Shown here piece by piece: positions 31,831-41,565 of a DNA stretch of 64,000 nt. The translations under genes and the position numbers were made by a program. The notes below the pieces were generated by a model. The model had not been told where the DNA came from and did not search any database. It saw only the letters and a list, made by a program, of their open reading frames with translations. This DNA comes from Pirellulales bacterium (lineage in GTDB: Bacteria > Planctomycetota > Planctomycetia > Pirellulales > Lacipirellulaceae), in assembly GCA_022448345.1 (NCBI GenBank), contig JAKVCB010000005.1, positions 1-64,000 of the forward strand, written 5' to 3'. How positions within the stretch are numbered: position 1 is the first letter of the stretch; the number at the start of each line of letters is the position of its first letter.

Positions 31831-32106
31831 TCGTCGGTCTGTCGGTAGTTGACGGCTTGAGCAAGCGGCCCAACCCTGAAATGGCGAGAATCAATGGCCG
31901 CTGCCTTTCGGGGCTGGACATTGGCAGCTTCCATACGCTAGAAGTGCTGCAGTGACTTAGTCGAGCGCCAAAGTGTTGGCGAATCTAAAGTGGCAGCCGG
32001 GATGTCCCCGGAAAGCGAAGGGGCGTGGTAGACCGTTGAGAAAGAGTACGCCGCCTACCGTTGTCCAACTCGACCCTTGACTTCCAACACCGCGGAGCTT
32101 TCTTTC

Positions 32107-33015
32107 ATGAAACTGGCACTGGTCATTCTTGCTGCTGGGAGCGGACGCCGCTACGGAGGTCTAAAGCAACTGGCGCCGATTGGCCCAGATGGCTCTACCC
32201 TGATGGAGTATTCATTGTACGACGCCAGGCAGGCTGGATTTAACAAAGTCGTCTTTGTCGTTCGACAAGAAACGCGTGAGCTGATACGAGCTCACGCCGA
32301 CCAGCGGTTTGGGCGGCACATGGACACGCACTTTGCGGTGCAACGAATGGATGTCGATGGTGTTGATCGAGCAGTTGCACAGCGCAGGACAAAGCCATGG
32401 GGCACTGGCCAGGCCGTGTTGGCCGCAGCCGAGTTCATCGATGAACCATTTGCCGTCATCAACGCGGACGACTTTTTTGGTGCAAACGCCTTTAATGCGC
32501 TGGGTGCTTTCCTGAATGAAACGACAAGAGTAGATCCTACGACCTATGCCATGGTGGGCTACAAGCTCCACAATACCCTGTCGGAGCACGGCGCCGTATC
32601 AAGAGGCGTATGTCGGTGCACACCGGACGGATGGCTCAATCAAATCGTCGAAACTTGCAGGATCGTTCGCCGTGGCGACGCCGCTGTGGGTGTCGGCGAG
32701 TCTGGAGCCGAGGAGCGACTCAGCGGTGACGAAATAGTCTCCATGAACCTGTGGGGATTTTCGACCTCGGTTTTTGACACGCTAGAAAAGAATTTCGGCC
32801 GGTTTTTGCAAAGAACCCCGTGTCTCGAAGAGGATGAATTTTACCTGCCCGCAGCGATTCAACACTCAGTGGAGCAACACGAAGTGCAGGTGAAAGTCCT
32901 CCCCTCTACCGACAAGTGGTGTGGTGTTACGTATGCGGAAGACACACCCGATGTTGTGCGGCGGATTGGCGAACTTGTTAACCATGCCAGCTACCCGGAA
33001 AGCCTTTGGGGTTAG
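32107..33015 (+). CDS. Nucleotidyltransferase (sugar-phosphate NTP transferase-like)
   Basis: MKLALVILAAGSGRRYGGLKQLAPIG, and FAVINADDFFG. ORF track starts at 32077. Confidence 0.8.
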   Translation: MKLALVILAAGSGRRYGGLKQLAPIGPDGSTLMEYSLYDARQAGFNKVVFVVRQETRELIRAHADQRFGRHMDTHFAVQRMDVDGVDRAVAQRRTKPWGTGQAVLAAAEFIDEPFAVINADDFFGANAFNALGAFLNETTRVDPTTYAMVGYKLHNTLSEHGAVSRGVCRCTPDGWLNQIVETCRIVRRGDAAVGVGESGAEERLSGDEIVSMNLWGFSTSVFDTLEKNFGRFLQRTPCLEEDEFYLPAAIQHSVEQHEVQVKVLPSTDKWCGVTYAEDTPDVVRRIGELVNHASYPESLWG

Positions 33016-34115
33016 CCATGTCGGCCGATGTGCAAACGATCGCCAAAATCTTTGCTGTCGGAGGAACCATCGAGTCCGTGGTGGACTTTGGTAGCGGCAA
33101 CATCAACGACTCGTATCTTGTCACTTGCCATCAAGGTCTGTCGACAGTCCGCTATCTCCTCCAGCGGATCAACGACCTGGTTTTCCGTAAACCGGTCGAA
33201 GTCATGGAAAACATAACCCGCGTGACACAACACACTACTGCAGTCCTCTGCAACCGTGGGGTAAGTGGGGTGGAGCGACGTACCTTGACGATCGTACCCA
33301 CACGTGAGGGCCGGGAATTCTACAACGGACCCGACGAGGCGTGTTGGCGAATGTACCACTATATCGAGGGAACTCGGACCCATGAAAATGCCACGACGCC
33401 GCATCAAGCCCACCAGGCAGCCCAGGCGATTGGCCTACTGCAGAGCCTGCTTATCAGTCTTCCGGAACCGCCGCTTCACGAGACGATTCCGCATTTCCAC
33501 GACACGCCGCTCCGGTACCGGCAACTCGAGGAAGCCGTTCAAAAGGATCCCTGTAACCGGCTTGAGCAAGTGAAGCAGGAGGTCGACTTCGCGGATTCTA
33601 ACAGGGAGTTTGCTGGTTTACTTCAGGATTTGCGCGCACGTGGCAAACTGCCCCTCAGGACGGTCCACAATGATGCCAAGATCAGTAATGTCCTTTTCGA
33701 TGGTGACACGGATCAGGCCATTTGCGTTGTCGATCTCGACACGATCATGCCGGGTCTTGCCCTTGATGACTTTGGCGATATGGTACGAACCATGGATGTG
33801 ACGGCCTCCGAAGACGAGACAGATCTTTCCCGGGTCGAGATCAGCTTGTCTCTCTTTGAAGGTCTTGCCAGCGGGTATGTCAGTGCAGCTGAATCTTTTC
33901 TTACGCCTTGTGAACGCGAACATCTGGTTGCGTCTGGCCAGATCCTCACGCTGGAACAAGGGGTACGTTTCCTGACGGACTTTCTGCTCGGAGACACGTA
34001 CTACAAAACGAGTTCGCCTAATCACAACCTCGATCGCTGCCGCAACCAGTTTAAGCTCTTACGGTCACTTATGGAGAACGAGTCGGCAATGCGCCGGTTT
34101 GTCGAGACGCTTTGA
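33006..34115 (+). CDS. Phosphotransferase (APH/NahK-like hexosamine kinase family)
   Basis: RTVHNDAKISNVLFD, CVVDLDTIMPGLALDDFGDMVR; overlaps the upstream nucleotidyltransferase by 10 bp. Confidence 0.75.
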   Translation: MGLAMSADVQTIAKIFAVGGTIESVVDFGSGNINDSYLVTCHQGLSTVRYLLQRINDLVFRKPVEVMENITRVTQHTTAVLCNRGVSGVERRTLTIVPTREGREFYNGPDEACWRMYHYIEGTRTHENATTPHQAHQAAQAIGLLQSLLISLPEPPLHETIPHFHDTPLRYRQLEEAVQKDPCNRLEQVKQEVDFADSNREFAGLLQDLRARGKLPLRTVHNDAKISNVLFDGDTDQAICVVDLDTIMPGLALDDFGDMVRTMDVTASEDETDLSRVEISLSLFEGLASGYVSAAESFLTPCEREHLVASGQILTLEQGVRFLTDFLLGDTYYKTSSPNHNLDRCRNQFKLLRSLMENESAMRRFVETL

Positions 34116-34280
34116 CACGGTATCGTTGGTAAGCTTTGAATCCGCAACCAGGTTGCGAAAACCAATGCAGGTGGAGGATCAACATCGTTTGTACAATAGT
34201 TGAGAAAGCCATAACCGCCTGTTAGATTTCTAGTAGGAAAATAATCTTCATTCAGACGTTTTCTCCAAAGGCATACGGCC

Positions 34281-35636
34281 ATGAGCGAACCATCGACAAG
34301 AAGGCAATTTCTGGAGTTGGCTGCCGCAGTTGGGACAACCACGGCGCTGGGGGCTGCAACGGCACCGGGAGAAGAAGTCTCAAGGGCAGTTGGTCGTCAA
34401 GAGAATCAGTTTAAACCGCTTGACGAGGTTCGCATCGGACTGGTCGGAATCGGTAGCCGTGGATCCAATTTGCTTCCTCTTCTCCTCGATTTGGAGGGAG
34501 TGAAAATTCAGGCGGTTGGTGACCTGGTGGAATCGCGAGTCGACTGGGCTCAGAACCAGGTGGAGGCTGCCGGACAGCGTCGCCCGACCGGTTACAGTCG
34601 TGGCGAATATGATTTCCGAAGAATGTGTAATGAGGAAGATCTTGATCTGGTTATGGTTGTGACACCATGGCGCTGGCATGTGCCGATGTGCGTGGCGGCC
34701 ATGGAGGCGGGCAAGCATGCCGCTACGGAGGTGCCAGCGGCGACAACGGTGGATGAATGTTGGCAAATGGTGGAGACCGCCGAAAAGACAAAACGCCATT
34801 GTGTGATGCTGGAGAACTGTTGCTACGGCAGGCCGGAAATGATGATTTTTAACATGGTGAGACAAGGGCTGTTCGGAGAACTGGTCCATGCTCGAGCCGG
34901 TTATATGCACGACCTTCGTATGGATGGCGAACTCATTTCGCCAGATGGCGGTGAAGTGCGATGGCGGCTGGATAACATGATTCGTCACAATGGGAACATC
35001 TACCCAACCCACGGCTTGGGACCAGTGGCGCAATGCATGGACATCGACCGTGGAGATCGGTTTGACTACCTGGTGTCGATGAGCAGCAAATCAGCAGGGT
35101 TGAACGCTTTTTACGCTGAACGGTTTGGGGACGATCAACCGCTGGCCACGCAGCAGTATGCGTTAGGCGATGTCAACTTCACCTTGATCCGTACCGTCGG
35201 TGGAAAAACAATCACATTGGGTCATGATACCCAGTTACCTCGACCCTATAGCCGCATGTCGATGGTTCAGGGCACCAAGGGTATTTATCAAGGTTACCCC
35301 GATCGAATTCATCTCGAGGATCGGAGTCCCGCCCACGAGTGGGAAAAGTTGGAAGTGTACCAACAGGAATATGATCATCCGCTGTGGCAGCAATTAGTCG
35401 ATCGGGCCGAGGGAAGAGGTCACGGCGGGATGGATTTTCTGGAACTCTATCGATTGGTCAAGGCCCTCCGCAGTGGGACCCCGACCGATTGGAATGTTTA
35501 CGATGCAGCCTCCTGGAGTGTTATTTTTGAACTCAGTCAGCGGTCCGTCGCCAACAAAAGTCGTCCGGTGGACTTCCCCGACTTTACACGTGGCAGGTGG
35601 AAGACCAACCCGCCTCTGGGAATCGTAACTGCTTGA
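34281..35636 (+). CDS. Gfo/Idh/MocA family protein, GH109 (alpha-N-acetylgalactosaminidase)-like, Tat-exported
   Basis: STRRQFLELAAAVG Tat signal; VRIGLVGIGSRGSNLLP; HNGNIYPTHGLGPVAQCMDIDRGDRFDYLVSMSS as in GH109 proteins. Confidence 0.78.
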   Translation: MSEPSTRRQFLELAAAVGTTTALGAATAPGEEVSRAVGRQENQFKPLDEVRIGLVGIGSRGSNLLPLLLDLEGVKIQAVGDLVESRVDWAQNQVEAAGQRRPTGYSRGEYDFRRMCNEEDLDLVMVVTPWRWHVPMCVAAMEAGKHAATEVPAATTVDECWQMVETAEKTKRHCVMLENCCYGRPEMMIFNMVRQGLFGELVHARAGYMHDLRMDGELISPDGGEVRWRLDNMIRHNGNIYPTHGLGPVAQCMDIDRGDRFDYLVSMSSKSAGLNAFYAERFGDDQPLATQQYALGDVNFTLIRTVGGKTITLGHDTQLPRPYSRMSMVQGTKGIYQGYPDRIHLEDRSPAHEWEKLEVYQQEYDHPLWQQLVDRAEGRGHGGMDFLELYRLVKALRSGTPTDWNVYDAASWSVIFELSQRSVANKSRPVDFPDFTRGRWKTNPPLGIVTA

Positions 35637-35645
35637 AAGAGTCGG

Positions 35646-37943
35646 TTAGTCGGCAAATGACTCCGCAATCCAGTGACAATTGATCACTTTCTCCGCCAGG
35701 TCGAGAGGGACATAAAAGTAGTGGTTTGACGCTTCAAATCCGATACGCGAGTCTTGCTTGGCCAGCACATAGAGTTCCTGGGCGTTGGAGATTTCGTCAG
35801 CAAGAATACGGCGGATGGATGCTTGTTTTTCTTTGCGTGCAGTGGGTGTGAGGTCGTCTGCGGCCAGCGCATCACGGGCGAGGATGAAGTCGACGTGATT
35901 TGCTGCGCTGGCGAAATGAAGCTGGCATGTCTTTGCCAGTCGCAGGTCGCCATGTGCCGTTGCCTGTTGGCGAGGGGTGGCTTGCTGAATGGCCCTTTCC
36001 ATCGAGTCCAGTCCCAGCGACCACCCGTCAGCGACCTTGTGGAACTGGTCGGCAAGCACCTCGGGAGGATACGAGCCATGCCAACGGGCCAGGTCGTCGT
36101 AGGGCAAGCCAACCATTGTGGCCGAATAGCCAGTCGGTTGTGCGTAGAACAGGTTGGCTGGACCTGTCAAATGGGGGCTAAAGTAGAGAGTTTGCATGCC
36201 AAAGGGGTACTCGCGAAATGCCGTGCTGAAGGCACTCCATGCCTGCCGGGCATGGGGTGCAGCTTGGGGGCTGTACCGCTCGGCGGCGATCTGGTTCAAG
36301 ACAGAATCGATCGAGGCCCCGGGATCTTCGGCAAACCGCTGCGCCACCTGAAGGTTGGGCGAGGGATATCCCCCCAGCGACCAGCTAAGTAGTTGGCCAT
36401 CAATCGATACCTCCGCCAGGTTGGCACAGTGTTCGGCAACAAGGTCCATTACAGGTACAAACGGTACGGCAGCCATTTCCCAGGTGTTGTTCATTTGCAA
36501 CTTGGCAACCGTTTTCAGGCCTCTTTTGCGGGCGACCTCCCAGTGTCGCAGGGCTCGCGGACCCGGGCCGCCTGCCGACATGGAATATTCCCCGACGTGC
36601 GTGTTGACACCACCCCGTGTGATCGGCTTGGACCATTCGCTGACTGACATTAACCAAACCGACTTGGGCAATTTTTCGATGAACTCTGACGCATCTCCGT
36701 CACCGTTCCAGCTCCAGTCCCAGGCAATGACGCGGGCGTCGGGGGCCGCAGCGTGTACTCCTTCGGCGATGGTTGCGTTGACCTCAGCGATAATCTCTGG
36801 CGCTGTGCGGTGGCAGCAGCGGGAGCAAGCAGCGTGATTTTCCAGGAAGGCACAATTGGTGGGATTCTCCGAAGCGGTGATCGTAAAGACTCCAGCCAGG
36901 TCGGGGATTTCCTCAAAGACATGCGACAGCGCATCGGCCATCCACTGGCGGACGCGCGGGTCGGACGTACACATGGTGACCAGACCACGACTCGAGATGC
37001 CAGCCATGTCAGGTCGATTCTGAAAAAAATCAGGCGGCATAGCCCGCGGCTCGTTCATGTAAAGATAAACGCCAATACCATAACGTTTTGCCCGCTCGAC
37101 AAGGCGGCGCAAGGTGGCCAGCCTCGTTTGGTGACCTTCTCCGAACTCGGGAAAATATTCCCCACCTGGCGCGAGCTGCCGCAATACGACATGCAGCCAG
37201 ACACCGTTTACGCCTACGTCGGCCAACTTTGACAGCAGCCCTTCCGGAAAAGGATCAGCCTGGTCGTTCAGCAGTGGATCTCCAAAAGGTGCAAAATAGG
37301 AATAGATGAATCGCAAACCCCGTTTCAACCGTTCGGGGTCGACTGGTTTGCGTACTTCGTTGGGGTCGATTTGCGACAGCTGCTCGACAAAATGGAACCG
37401 TGGTTCACCAGGCTCTGTTAGCTGATTTCCGAAATACTGTTGCAGGAGCTGTTTGATTTGGGCTGCTCGCCGGCTCGTTTCTGCAGTAGGCGGAATGTAG
37501 CGCAGTATTGCGCACTTTGGCTTGAGACTGCCAAGCTTGATAAAGAGAAAGTCATCTTCATGCAGCGAGAAAGCAAGTTCCTCCGCCGATAGATCCAACA
37601 GTTGTAGCAGTTGTTCGTAAGGCAGGAGGTGCCAGTTGCGGCGCAGGATCGTGATGTAGGCCCGTGTGGTGGTTTCCGGGGAAAGAGGTTGTGACTGGGG
37701 GAGCCCCATCGATGTGGCAATGGCGACTAAATTCTCAACGGGCGTATCGAGGACCTCGGCCAGGCGCTTTGCCTCGACAAGCGACCAGTTCCTCCAGACG
37801 AAGGCATGGACTCGATCGGGAAAGTGCGGAAAGGAAAGCGCATCCGGATGGGCCCCAATCGGCAACTTCGCCTCGGCAGCCAGCAGAGGAGAACTCGCAA
37901 GCATACAGATGCCAACACACATAGCATGAATCGTTTTAGACAT
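35646..37943 (-). CDS. Secreted TIM-barrel glycoside hydrolase-like protein (family uncertain)
   Basis: Signal peptide; GVYLYMNEPRAMPPDFF, TITASENPTNCAFLENHAACSRCC, VIAWDWSWNGD. Confidence 0.5.
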   Translation of the reverse strand: MSKTIHAMCVGICMLASSPLLAAEAKLPIGAHPDALSFPHFPDRVHAFVWRNWSLVEAKRLAEVLDTPVENLVAIATSMGLPQSQPLSPETTTRAYITILRRNWHLLPYEQLLQLLDLSAEELAFSLHEDDFLFIKLGSLKPKCAILRYIPPTAETSRRAAQIKQLLQQYFGNQLTEPGEPRFHFVEQLSQIDPNEVRKPVDPERLKRGLRFIYSYFAPFGDPLLNDQADPFPEGLLSKLADVGVNGVWLHVVLRQLAPGGEYFPEFGEGHQTRLATLRRLVERAKRYGIGVYLYMNEPRAMPPDFFQNRPDMAGISSRGLVTMCTSDPRVRQWMADALSHVFEEIPDLAGVFTITASENPTNCAFLENHAACSRCCHRTAPEIIAEVNATIAEGVHAAAPDARVIAWDWSWNGDGDASEFIEKLPKSVWLMSVSEWSKPITRGGVNTHVGEYSMSAGGPGPRALRHWEVARKRGLKTVAKLQMNNTWEMAAVPFVPVMDLVAEHCANLAEVSIDGQLLSWSLGGYPSPNLQVAQRFAEDPGASIDSVLNQIAAERYSPQAAPHARQAWSAFSTAFREYPFGMQTLYFSPHLTGPANLFYAQPTGYSATMVGLPYDDLARWHGSYPPEVLADQFHKVADGWSLGLDSMERAIQQATPRQQATAHGDLRLAKTCQLHFASAANHVDFILARDALAADDLTPTARKEKQASIRRILADEISNAQELYVLAKQDSRIGFEASNHYFYVPLDLAEKVINCHWIAESFAD

Positions 37944-38004
37944 ACACGTGTTCCCAGGTTGGATGAGATGCCAGGTTCAGCAGCCACCGAAGGGACGTCG
38001 GCCG

Positions 38005-39126
38005 TTACAGCACATTTTGCAGGACATCCAGAAATCGTTCCACATCGTCCCCCGTATTATAGCCGTGGATGGCGATCCTTAGGCGCCCTGCATGGGACAT
38101 CACGTGAATCTGGTTTTCGTCTAGCGCGCGATGAATCCGCCCGGCGTCGGGATGGCGAAAGGCCACAATTCCAGCAACCGCATCAGGTTCATCGGGAGTG
38201 ATTAATTCGACAGGCAATTTTTTGAGACCATCCAGACACGCACGCACCAGGGGCCGCGCGTGCGCATCGATCGCCGGTACGCCAATCGAGTGGAGGTAGC
38301 CCAGCGCCGCATTGATGGCATAGACGGCCGGGTAGTTGGGCATGCCAACGGTAAAACTGGCGGCCCCCGGTTTGCTCACAGCCCGCTCGAACCGATCGTT
38401 TTCGAAGGCATTTTGTAGATGGAACCATCCTCCGGCCGGTACGGTCCACTCCCGGGCACGCGGTGCCGGCACGCCTACCAATCCACCGCCATGTGTGGCA
38501 AGTATCCACTTATGGGTCGAACTGACCACCAGATCAACGCCTGTCAGATCGAGGGGAATTCGGCCCAGAGCCTGCGTTACGTCGAGCGCCAATAAGGCAT
38601 CGGAATGGTCTCGGACCGCTTCGACAACGCTGGGTAAGGGGATTTTGTAGCCGTTGAAAAAACTCACAAGCGACACCGTGAGCAGTCGCGTTTTTGGTCC
38701 CAACAACGGGACCAGATCCTCAACCCGCAGGGCGCCTTCCCGAGATTGCCACACTTTCACCTTGGCCGGACAGGTTGGTTGTAACCAGGGAGTTGCTCCG
38801 GCGGGAAAGTCGAGATCATTGATCACGACCTCGTCCCCTTCTCGCAATCTCATTGCCAAGGCAGCCAAGTTGTACGCTTCGGAAGAACAGGAACAAATAC
38901 TGACCTCGTCAGCAGTCAAGTTGTAGGATTTCGCGACTTGCTCCTTGGCCTGCTGCCACTGCACTTCGTGGCGCTGGCGACCGTCCATGCCGAGCAGCTT
39001 GTCTTGCGCGTATTGGGCGAGGGCGTCGGTAACTGCCCGGGGAGGAATGCCTTCGGCAGCCGTGTTGAGATACACTTTGCTGGCGAGTGAGGGGAAATCC
39101 GTATCACGTGTGGACGGCGAGAACAT
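38005..39126 (-). CDS. PLP-dependent class V aminotransferase (cysteine desulfurase-like fold)
   Basis: VYLNTAAEGIPPRAV, VSTHKWILATHGGGLVGVP (PLP Lys in STHKW). Confidence 0.85.
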   Translation of the reverse strand: MFSPSTRDTDFPSLASKVYLNTAAEGIPPRAVTDALAQYAQDKLLGMDGRQRHEVQWQQAKEQVAKSYNLTADEVSICSCSSEAYNLAALAMRLREGDEVVINDLDFPAGATPWLQPTCPAKVKVWQSREGALRVEDLVPLLGPKTRLLTVSLVSFFNGYKIPLPSVVEAVRDHSDALLALDVTQALGRIPLDLTGVDLVVSSTHKWILATHGGGLVGVPAPRAREWTVPAGGWFHLQNAFENDRFERAVSKPGAASFTVGMPNYPAVYAINAALGYLHSIGVPAIDAHARPLVRACLDGLKKLPVELITPDEPDAVAGIVAFRHPDAGRIHRALDENQIHVMSHAGRLRIAIHGYNTGDDVERFLDVLQNVL

Positions 39127-39330
39127 TTTTGTGCCCTGGACCTTTTCCTTTAGAGCCAACCAAACTCACGGTCGTTCGTTCTGGTAGGAATCGCCACCGC
39201 GAACTGAAGATTCCTGGTCCACCGACAGGGGGATTGAAAGCTTTGTCTCGACTACGGTGAGGCAGGAATTTTCGGGCTTGGTTACCATCGCCGGCAACGT
39301 TGAGGACCAAAACCGCCTCATGCGCAAAGC

Positions 39331-40338
39331 TCAATCAACCTCTTTTTCGTCGATCCAGCTCATGAGTTTGCGAAGTTCGCGGCCCACCTGTTCCACGCCA
39401 TGGTCATGATCGGCTTTACGCATGGCCTTGAAGTTTTCAGCACCAGCTCGGTATTCACCAAGCCATTCCTTGGCGAATTGCCCGCTTTTGATTTCGGCAA
39501 GGATCTTCTGCATCTCGGCCTTGGTTTCGTCAGTCACAATCCGGGGTCCCCGGCTATAGTCGCCAAACTCTGCAGTATTGCTGATGCTATACCGCATGTA
39601 GGAGAGACCACCCTGGTAAAACAGGTCGACAATCAGCTTCACTTCGTGCATGCACTCAAAATAAGCCATTTCAGGCTGGTAGCCGGCTTCGACGAGCGTT
39701 TCAAAACCTGCCTTGATGAGGGCACTCAGGCCGCCACAAAGGACCACTTGCTCGCCGAACAGATCGGTTTCGGTCTCTTCGGCAAAGGTGGTGTGGATAA
39801 CCCCAGCCCGGCCACCACCGATGCCTTTGGCGTAAGCCAGGCCAATTTTAAACGTTTCATCACTGGCGCCTTCGTTGGTCGCGATCAGGCAAGGGACTCC
39901 TCCACCCTGCTCAAACTCGGATCGAACCAGGTGGCCGGGACCCTTGGGCGCCACCAAAAGCAGGTCAACTCCCTCGGGGGCTTGGACTTCTCCGAAGTGG
40001 ACATTGAACCCGTGGGAACACATCAGCACATTGCCCGGCTGGAGGTTGTCGCGGATGTGTTCCCGATAAATTTCGCCTTGTACTTCATCGGGCAGCAAAA
40101 TGTTGACGACGTCGCCCTGTGCGGCGGCCTCGGACGCACTTACGGGTTCGAAGCCATGGCTGACGGCCAGATCATAGTTCTTGCTTCCTGGTCGCTGGCC
40201 AACCAGAACCTTCGCGCCGCTGTCGCGCAAGTTTTGTGCGTGGGCATGTCCCTGGGACCCGTAACCGATGATCGCAACTGTTTTGTCAGAAAGTACGGAA
40301 GAGTCGGCGTCGCTGTCGTAGTAGATCTTTGCTGGCAT
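39331..40338 (-). CDS. ilvC: Ketol-acid reductoisomerase
   Basis: [67 protein letters not shown]. Confidence 0.97.
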   Translation of the reverse strand: MPAKIYYDSDADSSVLSDKTVAIIGYGSQGHAHAQNLRDSGAKVLVGQRPGSKNYDLAVSHGFEPVSASEAAAQGDVVNILLPDEVQGEIYREHIRDNLQPGNVLMCSHGFNVHFGEVQAPEGVDLLLVAPKGPGHLVRSEFEQGGGVPCLIATNEGASDETFKIGLAYAKGIGGGRAGVIHTTFAEETETDLFGEQVVLCGGLSALIKAGFETLVEAGYQPEMAYFECMHEVKLIVDLFYQGGLSYMRYSISNTAEFGDYSRGPRIVTDETKAEMQKILAEIKSGQFAKEWLGEYRAGAENFKAMRKADHDHGVEQVGRELRKLMSWIDEKEVD

Positions 40339-40478
40339 GGTAGAATCTTGTAGTTCAATAGGGGAAAGGGGTCGTAGTGAAAAGCACTAAGAAAATTGGT
40401 GATGGGAATAAGGGCAACGTGGTTGGTTTGATTCGTGGCTGCCACGAGATGGATTGCAAATCCCGTCGAGCAGGCTGT

Positions 40479-41003
40479 TTAATCGGCAGCAGCGTACTTC
40501 TTTAGTCCCGTGGAACCGGCTGGTCGGTTCACGCTGCGAACCATGGCGATTCGACCTGTTCGCACCAACTCGGTAATTCCAAACGGACGCATCAATTCAA
40601 TAAAGGATTCAATCTTTCGTTCCTGTCCTGAGATTTCGATCGTGACTTCCTCTGCGGAAACATCGACAACTCGGCCACGAAACACATCGGCTAATTCGCG
40701 AACTTCACTCCGCTTTCCGGGAGGCGCTTTTACCTTGATGAGCATCAGGTCGCGTTCGACATGATCTCGAGCACTCACATCCTCAACACGAACGACAGTG
40801 ACGATTTTTTCAAGTTGCTTGCGGACTTGTTCGAGCACGCTAACGTCACCAACGACGACGAAAGTCATGCGAGACAGTTCCGGTTCTTCCGTTTCACCGA
40901 CGGCAAGACTATCGATGTTGTAGCCCCGCGAGGCGAGCATGCCCGCTACGTGGGCGAGAACTCCCGGTACGTTTTGGACAGTGGCTGATAAGACGTGACG
41001 CAT
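40479..41003 (-). CDS. ilvN: Acetolactate synthase small subunit
   Basis: MRHVLSATVQNVPGVLAHVAGMLASRGYNIDSLAVGETE. Confidence 0.93.
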   Translation of the reverse strand: MRHVLSATVQNVPGVLAHVAGMLASRGYNIDSLAVGETEEPELSRMTFVVVGDVSVLEQVRKQLEKIVTVVRVEDVSARDHVERDLMLIKVKAPPGKRSEVRELADVFRGRVVDVSAEEVTIEISGQERKIESFIELMRPFGITELVRTGRIAMVRSVNRPAGSTGLKKYAAAD

Positions 41004-41565
41004 TGGTGGCACCGATTCCCCTCAAAAACCGCAAAACCCCGATCATATCTCCCCCCGAGACACCCCGCAACGGGTCGAAGTTCGGCTTTAAAAATATCCA
41101 GCCTTTTCGTTTTCGGTGAAGATTAGGGAAGAATGGCAGGTCCGTTCCACAAGTTTGCACCCTCGGTAAGGATTCAAGCTGTAGCGAAATGGAATGTTGG
41201 GACTGTCGTTCTTGCTTACAATCGACAGCGATTGGTCAGGCTGATAAATCGTTGGCGGTGGTTCAAGTAAGCAGAATCTTCGGCGACCTGTTCCAAATCG
41301 GGTTCTTCGCGGACCTCCAGGTACGGATTGGCAGGTTGAATGCTGGCTCCCCGTCCTTTGGGTAACGATCGGTTTTGCTTCAAGTTCCCCACAGAAGGAG
41401 AGTTTATAAAAGGTGAACAAATGTTCAATTCCGAGGCGGATTCAATCCTGTCGCGGCCAGGTACTGAAAACTGGTTGTGTTCGATCTCACCAAATTGACC
41501 GTTGATTGAGAGACTGTTTTGCCTCTTGATTTGCACCGACGTATAATTCTCCGATCCAAGAATGC

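Noticed and set aside
39400-40353. 317-aa plus-strand ORF
   Set aside because: Exactly antisense to ilvC; its translation shows no family motifs and reflects codon-bias shadowing.
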